The position numbers and the translations under genes were made by a program. A DNA stretch of 64,000 bases, from assembly GCA_964567745.1 (NCBI GenBank), contig CAZMNY010000012.1, forward strand, positions 102,574 to 166,573. The letters are read 5' to 3'. This document shows positions 18,309 through 28,168 of this stretch, in pieces; the stretch's first letter is position 1; every line of letters begins with the position of its first letter. The stretch comes from CAZMNY01 sp964567745 (lineage in GTDB: Bacteria; Planctomycetota; Planctomycetia; Pirellulales; Pirellulaceae). The notes below the pieces were generated by a model. The model searched no databases. It saw only the letters and a program-made list of their open reading frames with translations, and had not been told where the DNA came from.

Positions 18309-19136
18309 GTGTTGCCCGCCCCATTATCGTACGAACCCAACTCGACGGCCATGATTATCGGCGTCGGCTTGATGGGCCAGCACATGGCGTCTCACGCCTC
18401 TCAGTGGCTCAACCTAAGCAAACTTGTCTTAGTCGATCACTCGCCCGAAATCATGGTCGGGAAAGAGCGGACCCCTTTGAGCGAATTTGCGAAGTCGCTA
18501 AACGCGGACGCGGGCGGCGATGTCGAAATTGTGGCCGAGACGGTCAACATTACCAGCGAAACTGAAGTCGCTTCGCTGTTCGAGCGGCATCGCGAAGTCA
18601 AATACTTGCAGCATACTGCCGGCATTTCTCCCAAGCCGTTGACTCCGCCCGAGGAGCTTACTCGCGACGACATAATGGGTGCATGCGAAGTGAACTTGTG
18701 GGGTGCCCACAACGTCTTGAAACAAGCGGTCAATTCGAAAGCACTCGCCCCGCATGCACGAGGCGTGATCATACTCTCAACGTCAGCAACGGTCGGCGCT
18801 GAGGGGCGAGCGAGCTCGGCCTACGAAGAATCCAAGGGCGGACTGCTCAATCTGCTGACGCTGCAATCGAGGCACTTTCTCGAGGCGCATGGTTTGATTC
18901 TCAATGGTCTCGCACCGTCTCCACTGCGAGGCCCCATGGCGGCTCAAAACGAAGTCAGCGCCGAGCGGCTGCAAGCGGTCGAAGACACAATGCCCATTGG
19001 CGGACTCACTGAACCCAAACACATCTCGGCCGCAACGATGTTCTATTGGTCCAACGAATGTTGGTGTGTAGGCGAAGTTCTGACAACCGACGGCGGCTAT
19101 ACCAAACACAAGCCGATCTACGGGCCTTTGAGTTGA
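18309..19136 (+). CDS. short-chain dehydrogenase/reductase with unusual glycine motif
   Basis: 275 residues. Start chosen at GTG 18309 because a good ribosome site AGGAG (18297-18301) lies seven bases upstream; an ATG at 18351 is inside the first beta strand. The usual TGxxxGIG nucleotide motif is replaced by IIGVGLMGQHMAS, while the NNAG-like segment is HTAGISPK and the active site is normal: Ser in LSTSATVG, Y172 and K176 in YEESKGG. The C-terminal GEVLTTDGGY is typical of SDR reductases. So the fold and catalytic residues of SDR are kept with a divergent cofactor loop. Substrate unknown; not linked to neighbours. Confidence 0.8.
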   Translation: MLPAPLSYEPNSTAMIIGVGLMGQHMASHASQWLNLSKLVLVDHSPEIMVGKERTPLSEFAKSLNADAGGDVEIVAETVNITSETEVASLFERHREVKYLQHTAGISPKPLTPPEELTRDDIMGACEVNLWGAHNVLKQAVNSKALAPHARGVIILSTSATVGAEGRASSAYEESKGGLLNLLTLQSRHFLEAHGLILNGLAPSPLRGPMAAQNEVSAERLQAVEDTMPIGGLTEPKHISAATMFYWSNECWCVGEVLTTDGGYTKHKPIYGPLS

Positions 19137-19172
19137 GCTAGGCCAGTCCAAGTTGGTTAACGAAGCATTGAA

Positions 19173-20621
19173 CTAAGCTAAAATCTCGCGAATCACCTCG
19201 CCGTGGACATTCGTCAGTCGGCGCTGAATGCCATTGTGATAATGGCTCAAGCGTTCGTGATCGATTCCGAAAAGATGAAGTACGGTTGCGTGGAAGTCAT
19301 GCCACGGAATCGGGCGTTCGGCGGCCTTCCAACCAAGATCGTCGGTGGCACCGACGCTGACGCCCGGCTTGAGCCCGGCGCCCGCCATCCAGCCGCTGAA
19401 TCCGTAACGATTGTGATCACGGCCGGGACCAATTTTGTCAGCGGCCGATTGGGCGAAAGGCGTGCGGCCAAATTCGGTCGTAAAGAGCACCAGCGTATCG
19501 TTCAACATGCCGCGCTGTTTCAGGTCCTGCAGCAGCGCCGCCACAGGCTTGTCGATTCGCCCCGCCTCAAGCGTATGATTGTCCTTGACGCTCTCATGAG
19601 CGTCCCAGCTCGCGCGCGGGCTGCCCGCAATAGGACCGCCGGAGAAGAGCTGAACAAATCGAACGCCGCGCTCGAGTAAGCGTCGCCCAAGCAAGCAACG
19701 CTTGCCCATGTCAGCTGTCTTTTTCTCCTCGATCCCATAAGCGGCATAAGTTTCTTTGCTCTCGGTCGCGAGATCGCCAACTTCGGGGATCGACCGCTGC
19801 ATCTTCGCGGCGAGTTCATAGCTTCTCAGCCGAGCGACAAAAGCTCGATCGCTTCCGCTGTTCTTCAAGTGTTCGCGATTGATGAAATCGACAAAGCGTC
19901 GAGTCGACTCGTCGGCCTTGCGATTGGCTGCGCCGGTTGGGAACAGGTCGCGAACCGGTTGCGGACCACCTCGCAATACGACGCCCTGATGCTCTGAAGG
20001 AAGAAACGCGCTCGACCAAGTCGACGCGCCCGTGTTCGGCGCGCCGCGCTCATCGTTAAGTACGACGTAGGCAGGTAAATTTTCACTGGCCGCTCCTAGC
20101 CCGTAAGACAGCCAGCTTCCCATCGAAGGATAGCCATTAAATTCAAAGCCGCTATTGGCCAAAAACAACCCCGGCGTGTGGTTGGCCGTTTTCGATTCCA
20201 TCGATCGGAGCAGAGTTAAGTCGTCAGCGAGCTCCGCGATGTGGGGAAACATGTCCGAGATATGAAGCCCACTCTCACCTCGTTTTCGGAATGGAAAATC
20301 TTCTTTCCGGAGGAGTCCGAGCTTGCCGAAAAAGAGATCGACCTCTTCTTTGGTTTTTAACGTCTTGCCGTGGAACTTGGCCAGCTCCGGCTTGTAGTCA
20401 AACGAATCGACGTGGCTTAGGCCCCCAATCAGGCAAATGTGGATAGCACGCTTTGCCTTCGGCGGAAAATGCGCCTTCGCGCCGACGCTTTCTGGTTCAG
20501 CGGCGAAGACTTCCCCGTCGCCTTGTAATAGGCTGAGCAACGCTGTTGCGCCAAGTCCGTTAACGCCCCAACTGAGGAGATCTCGTCGTCCAATGATCGA
20601 GGAGAATTCATCTCGTTGCAT
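19173..20621 (-). CDS. DUF1501 exported protein (sulfatase-like fold)
   Basis: 482 residues. A twin-arginine-like leader (IIGRRDLLSWGVNGLGATALLSLL) points to export folded through Tat. The body shows the DUF1501 pattern: ICLIGGLSHVDSFDYKPEL, DMFPHIAELADDLTLLRSM, HTPGLFLANSG, and the C-terminal FTTEFGRTPFAQS and GRDHNRYGFSGWMAG. The fold is related to alkaline phosphatase/sulfatase, but the enzymatic role is not known. In planctomycetes it almost always follows a PSCyt1/DUF1549/DUF1553 gene, as here: the start lies 57 bases after that gene's stop, so the two are one transcription unit. Confidence 0.9.
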   Translation of the reverse strand: MQRDEFSSIIGRRDLLSWGVNGLGATALLSLLQGDGEVFAAEPESVGAKAHFPPKAKRAIHICLIGGLSHVDSFDYKPELAKFHGKTLKTKEEVDLFFGKLGLLRKEDFPFRKRGESGLHISDMFPHIAELADDLTLLRSMESKTANHTPGLFLANSGFEFNGYPSMGSWLSYGLGAASENLPAYVVLNDERGAPNTGASTWSSAFLPSEHQGVVLRGGPQPVRDLFPTGAANRKADESTRRFVDFINREHLKNSGSDRAFVARLRSYELAAKMQRSIPEVGDLATESKETYAAYGIEEKKTADMGKRCLLGRRLLERGVRFVQLFSGGPIAGSPRASWDAHESVKDNHTLEAGRIDKPVAALLQDLKQRGMLNDTLVLFTTEFGRTPFAQSAADKIGPGRDHNRYGFSGWMAGAGLKPGVSVGATDDLGWKAAERPIPWHDFHATVLHLFGIDHERLSHYHNGIQRRLTNVHGEVIREILA

Positions 20622-20678
20622 CGATTCAACTCGCTTCGTGTTGGGAAATAGATGGCAATCGAGCCATTGAACAATGAG

Positions 20679-23600
20679 CTATTCAATGACCACAAATTCC
20701 GTCGCGTTGAATAATCCGCGACACAAAGCAGTCAACCCGTGTTCGGAGACCAACTTCAATGAGGCGTTCAGTTCGCTCTCGTTCGGCTCGCGATTGACGA
20801 CATGCCGCCAGGCGAGGCGGACTTGAGTCTCGGCGGGTCCGCCAGCCTCCTGTTTGACACGCTCGGCCAAGTATCCGGACATCCGCAAAACGAAGACGTT
20901 GTTTAACAAGCTGAGTGCTTGCAGTGGCGTCGTCGTCACGGCGCGTCGTGGAGCGGTCGCGGCCGAGTCGGGACAGTCAAAAGTATCGAGAAGAGCGCTG
21001 CGGCCGCCACGAGGGTTAAATCGATAGACGGTGCGGCGAAAAAACGAATCGCCATCCACATCGATCGGTTCGTAATACGTCGTGCCGCTGTTGAACGTGA
21101 TTTTGACATCTTCAAAGCTTGGGCCGCCGAGTTGTCGATTCAGCTTGCCGGCGACAACCATCATCGCGTCCCGAACCGCCTCGGCCTCCAATCTGCGAGG
21201 AGTCATCCGCCACAACAGGCGATTGGCTGAGTCGATTTGCGCCGCATCGCTGCGATGTCGACTCGCTTGACGATACGTGCTCGACTGCACCATCATTCGG
21301 TGCAGGGATTTCACACGAAAACCACCGTCTCTAAACGACGTGGCGATCCAATCCAACAGCTCCGGATGCGACGGGCGGCCGCCGTTGAAGCCAAAATCGT
21401 TCGGCGTGTCGACGATTCCCGAGCCAAAATGATAGTGCCACACTCGATTGGCCATGACTCGAGCAAACTGGGCATTGTCGGAATGCGTAATCCAGCCCGC
21501 TAGTCGCTTCCTTCTTTCGGCTTCGCTTGCATTCGGCGGCAGATCGAAACCAGACTTCAGGCCTTGAATCGCCGATACGCCACCCGCCGACACGACTTCG
21601 CCCGGTTTTTCCGGGTCGCCTCTCAAAAGAACCTTCGTCGTCGCCCCTGGGCCCGGCGTCAGCGTGTAAATCCTGCGATCTGCCAGCTGCCTAATGCGGC
21701 TGAGTTCGGCGAGCAGCTTCTTGTGCTCGTCCAATTGAGTTGCCCGCATCGCACGCGCTTCGGGCTTCAAGTGGTTGACGATCATCGACTCGGAAACTTG
21801 AGCATCGAGGTTTCCGGCCGCGGCGGCAACTTCAGTCGCCGACAGGGCGCGATCGTACAAGCTCGCTTGGTGAATCGAACCGCTCAAGAATCGCCCCCCG
21901 CCTGGCGGCTTGTGGCGCAGACCGAACAAAATCTCGGCCTGACCTTTTTGGAAACCCTGCATCGCGGCCTTGCGAATTGGGCGCCCATACGGCTCACCGT
22001 TGCGGTAGGCGGTGATGGCGCCATCCTTCGTGTAGACGAGGGCCACATGAACGGCCGCGGCCGATTCCGTTTCGTTCGTCGCATCTTTAAATGGCTGGGT
22101 TCGAAAGAAATTGTTGCTTCCCGCTAGCCATCGACGAGGTTCTTGCTCGCCGAACACGAGGGCGTCAAAAATAACTCCGTTTGTCGTTTCCAAGCTGATT
22201 GCCGCGCCGCCTCGCTGGTCGAGCGAGTCGAGTTGAACCCAGGCCGCGAGCGTTTTTTCCGCCAACGGGCCATCGATGGGCGACGTGACAACAAAGTCAT
22301 CGCCATCGAGCCTCAGCGCGCCTCCCTGGACCTTCGCGTCACCCATCGGCTGGCCATGGAGTTGACCGATCGAATCCTGAAAACCTAGATCGAATTCCCA
22401 TCGCGAGATGGGTTTTGGCGAGGCGTCTTCGTTCGTCGCGTCTTTACTTCGCGTTGCGACGATTTCCTTTCGAGCGCGGGCTTCTACAGCGGAGATTTGT
22501 CTGGCCAACTCGGCAACTCGACTCTCCAATCCTGTCAGTTTCGCTGCATCCTCGGCCGACTTTGCTTTGCGCTCGCCGTGTTTTAGACCGGAGATCGCGG
22601 ACGCCAATTGATAGTACTCTTTCTGCGTCACCGGGTCGTACTTGTGATCGTGGCACCGCCCGCAATTCACCGTCAATCCGATAAACGTCTGACCGACGGT
22701 CGCCAGCACTTCTTCAATCTCGTCCTGTCTCGCCAACTGCTTCATACGCTTGCTTCCGCCGACAACCGTATTGTGCACGCCGGCCACCCAGAAGCCTGTT
22801 GCGGCCGCACCTTCGAGTCCAGGCGCGAGCTGATCTCCGATCAACTGCATGCGCACGAACTGATCGTAGGGCATATCCGCATTCAACGCTCGGATCACCC
22901 AGTCGCGATAGTGCCAAGAATTCTTGCGTGGATTGTTTCGTTCGAACCCATCGCTCTCGCCGAAACGAACTACATCCAGCCAGTGCCTGCCCCACCGCTC
23001 GCCATAGTGTTTTGACGCCAATAGTTTCTCGACCAAGGCTCGATATGACTTTTCTGAAGGATCGGCCACAAAGGCATCGACCCATTCGCGCCGGGGCGGC
23101 AAACCGATGAGGTCGAATGAGAGTCGGCGCACCAGCTTCCTCGGATCGGCATCAGGCGATGGAGTGAGTCCCGCCGCCCGAAGTTTGTGTAGAACAAATC
23201 GATCGATCTCATTGCGGCACCAGTCGTCGTCCATTTCAGGAGGCTGAGTCGTTTTCAGCGGCTGTAGCGACCACCAGTCGTAACCGGCTCGAACCGACGT
23301 TGTCACCGCAAAAGGATCGATGCGCTCGGTGCCCCAGTTGGCGCCGGCTCGCACCCAGCGGGCAAGAGTTTCTCGATCGGAATCTCGAAGCGGGTGTTTC
23401 GGCGGCATTTCCTCATCGAGCACGCGCTGGATTAGGAGGCTCGACTCAATATCCTTGGCCACGATCGCAAGACCGCTTTCGCCACCGGCCATTGCCGCCT
23501 TGCGATTGTCCAACGCAAGCCCTCCCTTGGGCTGGGCGCCGCTGTGGCAATCCAAGCAATGCGAGGCCAAAATAGGCGCGACTTGCTTATCGAAATCGAT

Positions 23601-23723
23601 CTCAGCCGCTCGCGCGTGGCCGAGTAGTAGCGCGCTCACGCCGATGGCGACCAATGAGAAGCCGGTGATATGCCGCGGGGAAAAACAAGAAGCCTGACTG
23701 GCGGTAGGGGGGATTGTCTTCAT
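20679..23723 (-). CDS. planctomycete cytochrome-domain protein PSCyt1/DUF1549/LamG/DUF1553
   Basis: 1014 residues from ATG 23723, followed by a signal peptide (ending GHARAAEI). Domains in order: PSCyt1 with a heme-c-like motif C56-x-x-C59-H60 (about 45-135); DUF1549 (about 160-370) with the YGERWGRHWLDVVRFGESDG segment and VNCGRCHDHKYDP (a second CxxCH); a LamG/concanavalin-like insert (about 440-620, ISRWEFDLG to SLYDRALSATEV); and DUF1553 (about 700-1010, WHYHFGSGIVDTPNDFG and HRMMVQSSTYRQ). Such proteins are hallmark planctomycete periplasmic proteins, thought to act in carbohydrate use together with the DUF1501 partner, but without an assigned reaction. Confidence 0.9.
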   Translation of the reverse strand: MKTIPPTASQASCFSPRHITGFSLVAIGVSALLLGHARAAEIDFDKQVAPILASHCLDCHSGAQPKGGLALDNRKAAMAGGESGLAIVAKDIESSLLIQRVLDEEMPPKHPLRDSDRETLARWVRAGANWGTERIDPFAVTTSVRAGYDWWSLQPLKTTQPPEMDDDWCRNEIDRFVLHKLRAAGLTPSPDADPRKLVRRLSFDLIGLPPRREWVDAFVADPSEKSYRALVEKLLASKHYGERWGRHWLDVVRFGESDGFERNNPRKNSWHYRDWVIRALNADMPYDQFVRMQLIGDQLAPGLEGAAATGFWVAGVHNTVVGGSKRMKQLARQDEIEEVLATVGQTFIGLTVNCGRCHDHKYDPVTQKEYYQLASAISGLKHGERKAKSAEDAAKLTGLESRVAELARQISAVEARARKEIVATRSKDATNEDASPKPISRWEFDLGFQDSIGQLHGQPMGDAKVQGGALRLDGDDFVVTSPIDGPLAEKTLAAWVQLDSLDQRGGAAISLETTNGVIFDALVFGEQEPRRWLAGSNNFFRTQPFKDATNETESAAAVHVALVYTKDGAITAYRNGEPYGRPIRKAAMQGFQKGQAEILFGLRHKPPGGGRFLSGSIHQASLYDRALSATEVAAAAGNLDAQVSESMIVNHLKPEARAMRATQLDEHKKLLAELSRIRQLADRRIYTLTPGPGATTKVLLRGDPEKPGEVVSAGGVSAIQGLKSGFDLPPNASEAERRKRLAGWITHSDNAQFARVMANRVWHYHFGSGIVDTPNDFGFNGGRPSHPELLDWIATSFRDGGFRVKSLHRMMVQSSTYRQASRHRSDAAQIDSANRLLWRMTPRRLEAEAVRDAMMVVAGKLNRQLGGPSFEDVKITFNSGTTYYEPIDVDGDSFFRRTVYRFNPRGGRSALLDTFDCPDSAATAPRRAVTTTPLQALSLLNNVFVLRMSGYLAERVKQEAGGPAETQVRLAWRHVVNREPNESELNASLKLVSEHGLTALCRGLFNATEFVVIE

Positions 23724-23988
23724 GAGTAAAGGAGTCAATAAATCGGTTTGCAGAAAACTGAGTCACGCGCGGTCATCGCGAACCGCTGACGTCCAGCATT
23801 TTGTATTCGCCAATTGTATGTCGAATTCGGGCTGGTGAGTATCAATTTAGTCCATCGCAGCGAGAAACGCGATTTAGTCACGACTCGATGAAAAAACGAC
23901 GATTGTGGAGATGCCGTCCTGAAATGGGCCGGCTTTCGGCTCAACGTCGTGCAGCTAGACAACTCGGCCCAATGGAGATCGTCCCGCC

Positions 23989-25281
23989 ATGACGCACGAT
24001 AGAATCTTCCAAATGTCCGCCGCCAACATTCGCTTTGGTCCTGGCTGCACCGCCGAATTGGGCATGGACCTCGAAAGCCTCCAGGCAAAGCGAACGATGG
24101 TGCTGCTCGACCCGCATCTTCGCGATTTACAGGTCGGTCAAACCGTCATCAACGCGCTCAAGACCAGCGCCATAGACTTTGACCTGTTCGACGAAATCAG
24201 CATTGAGCCGACAGACGCGAGTTTCCGGCATGCCGCCGAGTTTGCGACCCAAGGCCGATTCGACTCGTTCGTTGCTGTGGGCGGCGGAAGTACGATCGAC
24301 ACAGCCAAGGCCGCCAATCTCTACTCGACGTATCCGGCCGAATTCTTGCATTATGTGAATGCGCCAATTGGCGCGGGCGAACCTGTCCCGGGTCCTCTGC
24401 GGCCACTCATTGCAGTTCCCACCACGGCCGGCACTGGAAGCGAAACGACCGGTGTCGCGATTTTCGATCTGCTCGAACAAAAGGCGAAAACAGGCATCGC
24501 TCATCGGTACCTCAAGCCAACGCTCGGCCTGATCGATTCGAACAACACGCGCACGCTGCCTGCCGCCGTAGCCGCTGCCTCCGGACTCGACGTCTTGAGC
24601 CACGCGCTCGAATCGTTCACTGCCATGCCGTTCGACCAACGTCCTTCGCCCTCCAGCCCACTCAGACGCCCTGCGTATCAGGGTTCGAACCCGATTAGCG
24701 ACTTGTGGTCGATCCACGCACTTCAATTGATGGCTGAGTTCCTGCCTCGCGCTGTCGCCGACACGTCAGACGACGAGGCTCGTGGAAACATGTTGATGGC
24801 CGCGGCCATTGCCGGAATCGGATTCGGCAACGCCGGCGTCCACCTTCCTCACGGCATGTCGTACCCCGTCGCCGGTATGGTCAAGCAGTTTATTCCGCCT
24901 GGATACGATACGGACCATCCGTTAGTGCCTCACGGAATGTCGGTGATCCTCAACACGCCGGCCGTTGTGCGGTTTACCGCGCCCGCATGTCCGCAACGAC
25001 ATCTCGAGGCAGCAGTGGCGCTCGGCGCGGAAATTGACGAGGCGACGGCCAAAGATCTCGACGCTGACGCGATCGGCATTTTGCTATCCGATCGTGTCGT
25101 GCATTTCATGAAGAAAATGGAAATGCCAAATGGTTTAGCCGTAGTCGGTTATACGGAAGACGACATTCCGGCACTAGTAAAAGGCACAATGCCTCAACAT
25201 CGCGTCACGAAACTTTCGCCGCGCCCGGCCGACGAAAATGATCTCAGCCAGCTGTTCAAAGAATCACTGACAATCTGGTAG
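23989..25281 (+). CDS. iron-containing alcohol dehydrogenase, hydroxyacid-oxoacid transhydrogenase (ADHFE1) type
   Basis: 430 residues. NAD-binding VAVGGGSTIDTAKAANL and the metal-site residues Asp/His in GLDVLSHALESF, His in HLPHGMSYPV and His in HPLVPHGMSV are present. The insert with TTAGTGSETTGVAIF and the SFTAMPF-x-QRPSP segment followed by YQGSNPISD are characteristic of ADHFE1, which transfers hydride from 4-hydroxybutyrate to 2-oxoglutarate, giving succinate semialdehyde and 2-hydroxyglutarate. Cytoplasmic here (no leader). The gene stands alone: divergent from the cytochrome-domain gene with 265 bases between starts, and convergent with the ASPIC gene. Confidence 0.9.
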   Translation: MTHDRIFQMSAANIRFGPGCTAELGMDLESLQAKRTMVLLDPHLRDLQVGQTVINALKTSAIDFDLFDEISIEPTDASFRHAAEFATQGRFDSFVAVGGGSTIDTAKAANLYSTYPAEFLHYVNAPIGAGEPVPGPLRPLIAVPTTAGTGSETTGVAIFDLLEQKAKTGIAHRYLKPTLGLIDSNNTRTLPAAVAAASGLDVLSHALESFTAMPFDQRPSPSSPLRRPAYQGSNPISDLWSIHALQLMAEFLPRAVADTSDDEARGNMLMAAAIAGIGFGNAGVHLPHGMSYPVAGMVKQFIPPGYDTDHPLVPHGMSVILNTPAVVRFTAPACPQRHLEAAVALGAEIDEATAKDLDADAIGILLSDRVVHFMKKMEMPNGLAVVGYTEDDIPALVKGTMPQHRVTKLSPRPADENDLSQLFKESLTIW

Positions 25282-25336
25282 GCAGCAACTGCCGGACACA
25301 TCTCACCTCTTAGCGAGAACGCATTGGCCGTCTTGG

Positions 25337-28000
25337 CTATTTGCCATACGTGGATACGGCGTGCGACATGGCTCCATCTTTGTCTTCGAAAAACGTAACC
25401 ATCGCACCAGCTTTAATGTTTTCGATCTCATACCGTTTACCGGACGGCCACTGCACGGCGAGCGAATCAATCTCATCGTTCTCGCCAATGCCGACCAACA
25501 TGGTCTTGCTGTTTTGCGCAGCCAATCCCTCGCCGCAGCGATGTTCTCGCATTAGGGAAAGCTCACCAGCTTCAACAAAGAGCTTGGCACCATAACCGTC
25601 TCGGGCAGCAAACGTCGAAGCTTCGGCTTTCGTGTTGCCTCCCACAAATCTCACAGCGACAAACCGACCTCGACTTGACGACCCATCCGGCTCACGGTCA
25701 CCCAATTGATTTCGGTATAGATTCAACGCCGGCCGATTCGTGTTTACCAAGGCAATGTCTTGCCATCCGTCGCGGTCAAAATCCCAAGTCACGAAGACGC
25801 GCGAGTCGGCAATGTTGTCGAGCCCTGACAGTCCAGAGTAATTTGCGAACTCGCCCGCCCCATTGAGGAAGAACTGATTGCGTTCGCGCCCCGCGAGCGA
25901 CCGCTTCGCGATAATGTCCGGGAATTCATCCGCTTTGTATCGATTGCGTTGAATCTTCTTGATCGAATCCGGAGTTGCCCCGGCCGACTCAAAATCGGTA
26001 TACCGCCGAACGACCGACCGCCAGTAGTCGCTCGCCAAGTCGAGCCCGATCGACGCCTCCTTCGGCGAGGTGAATAGCCCGCTGAGCGCGTAGAGATCCA
26101 GAAATCCGTCGTTGTTGACGTCGACAAATTGGCTTCCCCACGAGCGCCCCGCGTTTTCAACGCGATGCTGCTCTGATTTTCGTCCGGATGTCCGCGTGAA
26201 TTTCGAACCCTCGTTGCGGAACAAGGAATTGCCTGCGGCGAGTCGATTGAGCCGTTTGTCTAGTCCGGCCGCCTTGCCGGTAACGCGGCGCCCAGTTGTG
26301 CTGTTGAGATTACTCACATATAGATCGAGACGATTGTCGTTGTCGTAGTCGCCCCAAGCGGCACCCATTCCCAAACCGATGTCGTCCGTTCCTGTCTCCG
26401 AAGTGACATCGACGAAGCCATCCGGTCCATCATTGCGCAACATCGTGTTCATGGCATGGTCATTCGACACATACAAGTCGACATCGCCGTCGTTGTCGTA
26501 GTCTCCCCACGTCCCCTGCGTCGAGTTCTTCCAAAGCTCCACTTGCTCGTTCTCGGGTGCCACTTCAAAGCGGCCACCCCGATTGACCAATAGCAGGTTC
26601 GGGGGCCCGACGCGGTCGAGCATCGCGTCGCCGGCTCTAAGTTGATAGGCCTTTCGGGCTTGCTCAGAACTAAGGAAATCGCGAAAGAGGCCTCCCGACT
26701 CTTCATCCAATGAGCCACGAGCGCTTGTCTTCTTCAGCTCCACTCTGGACAACTCCCGAGCTCCGGTCGCGAAGAAGACGTCAAGCAAACCATCACCGTT
26801 GTAGTCGGCCGCAGAAACGCTGGTCACAAGCATCGGCAACTTGGTGCCGCGGCGTTCGCTACTGCTTTCAACAAATTTCCCGCCCTCATTGATGAAGAAC
26901 TGGCTACGCGGAATCGAGCGTCCGAGCACAAGGTCGGGATCGCCATCGTTGTCGAAGTCGGCAAACACCGCCCCCGAACAAAAGCTATCGACAGCCAGCC
27001 CGACTTCGGCGGCAATGTCCACAAATGTCCCATCGCCCCTGTTTCGCAACAAAACGTTCTTGCCGATCCTCGGCATGATGTAGAGGTCGTCCCAACCATC
27101 TTGATCCACGTCGACGACCGACAAGGAGGGATGCCTCGAGGTCGCGCGGATCTCGAAGCCAACGTGTGTGCCGGCCTTCTCTTGCTTCGCGATCTTGAGC
27201 AGCATTTTCTCGTGCTCGCTCATTCTAAAACGTTCCGCAAGTTCGGAGTCCGCGATCGCGATGTCCAACACGTCTTGAAACATGAGCCGATCGCGCCGTC
27301 GAGTCGAGAGCGACTGCTGCTCCCACTGAACGATTCGCCAGCGGATTTCGCCACCGCCCGACTCCGTCATGTTCTCCCATCGCAAACGCTGCTTCGCTGT
27401 GATCGAAACAAACTCGCCGTCAGGCCCCTGGGCCAGTCCCTCAAACCCCACATTAGCATCGAGTCGGTTGGGGTTGTCGTTGATGTATCGGACGTCGATG
27501 TAGTGGAAGCGAGCATGAAGCACAGTTAGCCCATCGAGCACTGGTTTCCAAAGCTGAACCGTCGCACTGGGCCAAATTTGCGTTTCGGTCTCGGTCTTCC
27601 ATTGCGACTCAAGCGGTTTGCCGTCCACACCGCTCGCCGTCACTTCGCGTTCGAACGGACGGCGGATTTCAATGCCTTTTGAGAAAAGCGAGCGGCCTGC
27701 TTCGTCCGGCAATTGATGGTCCAAAAGACCTCTGGATAGTTTCGCAAGATTGGGCGTCTGGGCGATAATCCACTCCTCGGTATCGACTAGCACCGCCAGC
27801 GAGTTGTCCGTTCCATCTTTGGAATCCGCCTCGAGTTCGGCTCTGGCGCCGGCCCGTCCGACCATCCACGCTCGCCCCAGCACCAATCCAATGACGGCAA
27901 CCAGCAACAACGAGAAACAGCTGAATGCAACGACAAAACGGCGACGTTCTTCAGCCGACCTACCGTCGGTTTGAGCGCCGCCCTGCTTGTGATCCGCCAT
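25337..28000 (-). CDS. ASPIC/UnbV FG-GAP repeat protein (CRTAC1-like)
   Basis: 887 residues with a cytoplasmic N-terminus and one membrane helix (about 26-48), the rest outside. The first third (about 50-270) resembles no named domain. From about residue 290 come FG-GAP/VCBS repeats with calcium-binding loops: DVDQDGWDDLYI, DFDNDGDPDLVL, DYNGDGLLDVFF, DYDNDGDVDLYV, DYDNDNRLDLYV, DVNNDGFLDLYA and DFDRDGWQDIAL, giving a seven-bladed propeller. The C-terminus carries the ASPIC/UnbV motif (GYGAKLFVEAG, then LAVQWPSGKRYEIENI). Its role in bacteria is not known; surface or periplasmic binding is likely. The gene follows the second DUF1501 gene on the same strand by 168 bases. Confidence 0.9.
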   Translation of the reverse strand: MADHKQGGAQTDGRSAEERRRFVVAFSCFSLLLVAVIGLVLGRAWMVGRAGARAELEADSKDGTDNSLAVLVDTEEWIIAQTPNLAKLSRGLLDHQLPDEAGRSLFSKGIEIRRPFEREVTASGVDGKPLESQWKTETETQIWPSATVQLWKPVLDGLTVLHARFHYIDVRYINDNPNRLDANVGFEGLAQGPDGEFVSITAKQRLRWENMTESGGGEIRWRIVQWEQQSLSTRRRDRLMFQDVLDIAIADSELAERFRMSEHEKMLLKIAKQEKAGTHVGFEIRATSRHPSLSVVDVDQDGWDDLYIMPRIGKNVLLRNRGDGTFVDIAAEVGLAVDSFCSGAVFADFDNDGDPDLVLGRSIPRSQFFINEGGKFVESSSERRGTKLPMLVTSVSAADYNGDGLLDVFFATGARELSRVELKKTSARGSLDEESGGLFRDFLSSEQARKAYQLRAGDAMLDRVGPPNLLLVNRGGRFEVAPENEQVELWKNSTQGTWGDYDNDGDVDLYVSNDHAMNTMLRNDGPDGFVDVTSETGTDDIGLGMGAAWGDYDNDNRLDLYVSNLNSTTGRRVTGKAAGLDKRLNRLAAGNSLFRNEGSKFTRTSGRKSEQHRVENAGRSWGSQFVDVNNDGFLDLYALSGLFTSPKEASIGLDLASDYWRSVVRRYTDFESAGATPDSIKKIQRNRYKADEFPDIIAKRSLAGRERNQFFLNGAGEFANYSGLSGLDNIADSRVFVTWDFDRDGWQDIALVNTNRPALNLYRNQLGDREPDGSSSRGRFVAVRFVGGNTKAEASTFAARDGYGAKLFVEAGELSLMREHRCGEGLAAQNSKTMLVGIGENDEIDSLAVQWPSGKRYEIENIKAGAMVTFFEDKDGAMSHAVSTYGK

Positions 28001-28168
28001 GTCAGATTTCGCCCTTTAAGAATCGAGAAACTCACCACATGCCAGTCTAATCCACGCGAGAGTATTCACAATTTACGCAGGCCAACAAGTTGACGCGTCG
28101 CGCAATTTGCAGAAGACCGCGCGAGTTTCTCGCCAGCGCGATCACGATGGCCACCTCGAAATCCGCAA

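Noticed and set aside
24675..24695. GGGTTCGAACCC, resembling a tRNA T-loop
   Set aside because: Lies inside the coding sequence of the ADHFE1-type gene (residues YQGSNP) and no acceptor or anticodon arms can be placed around it.
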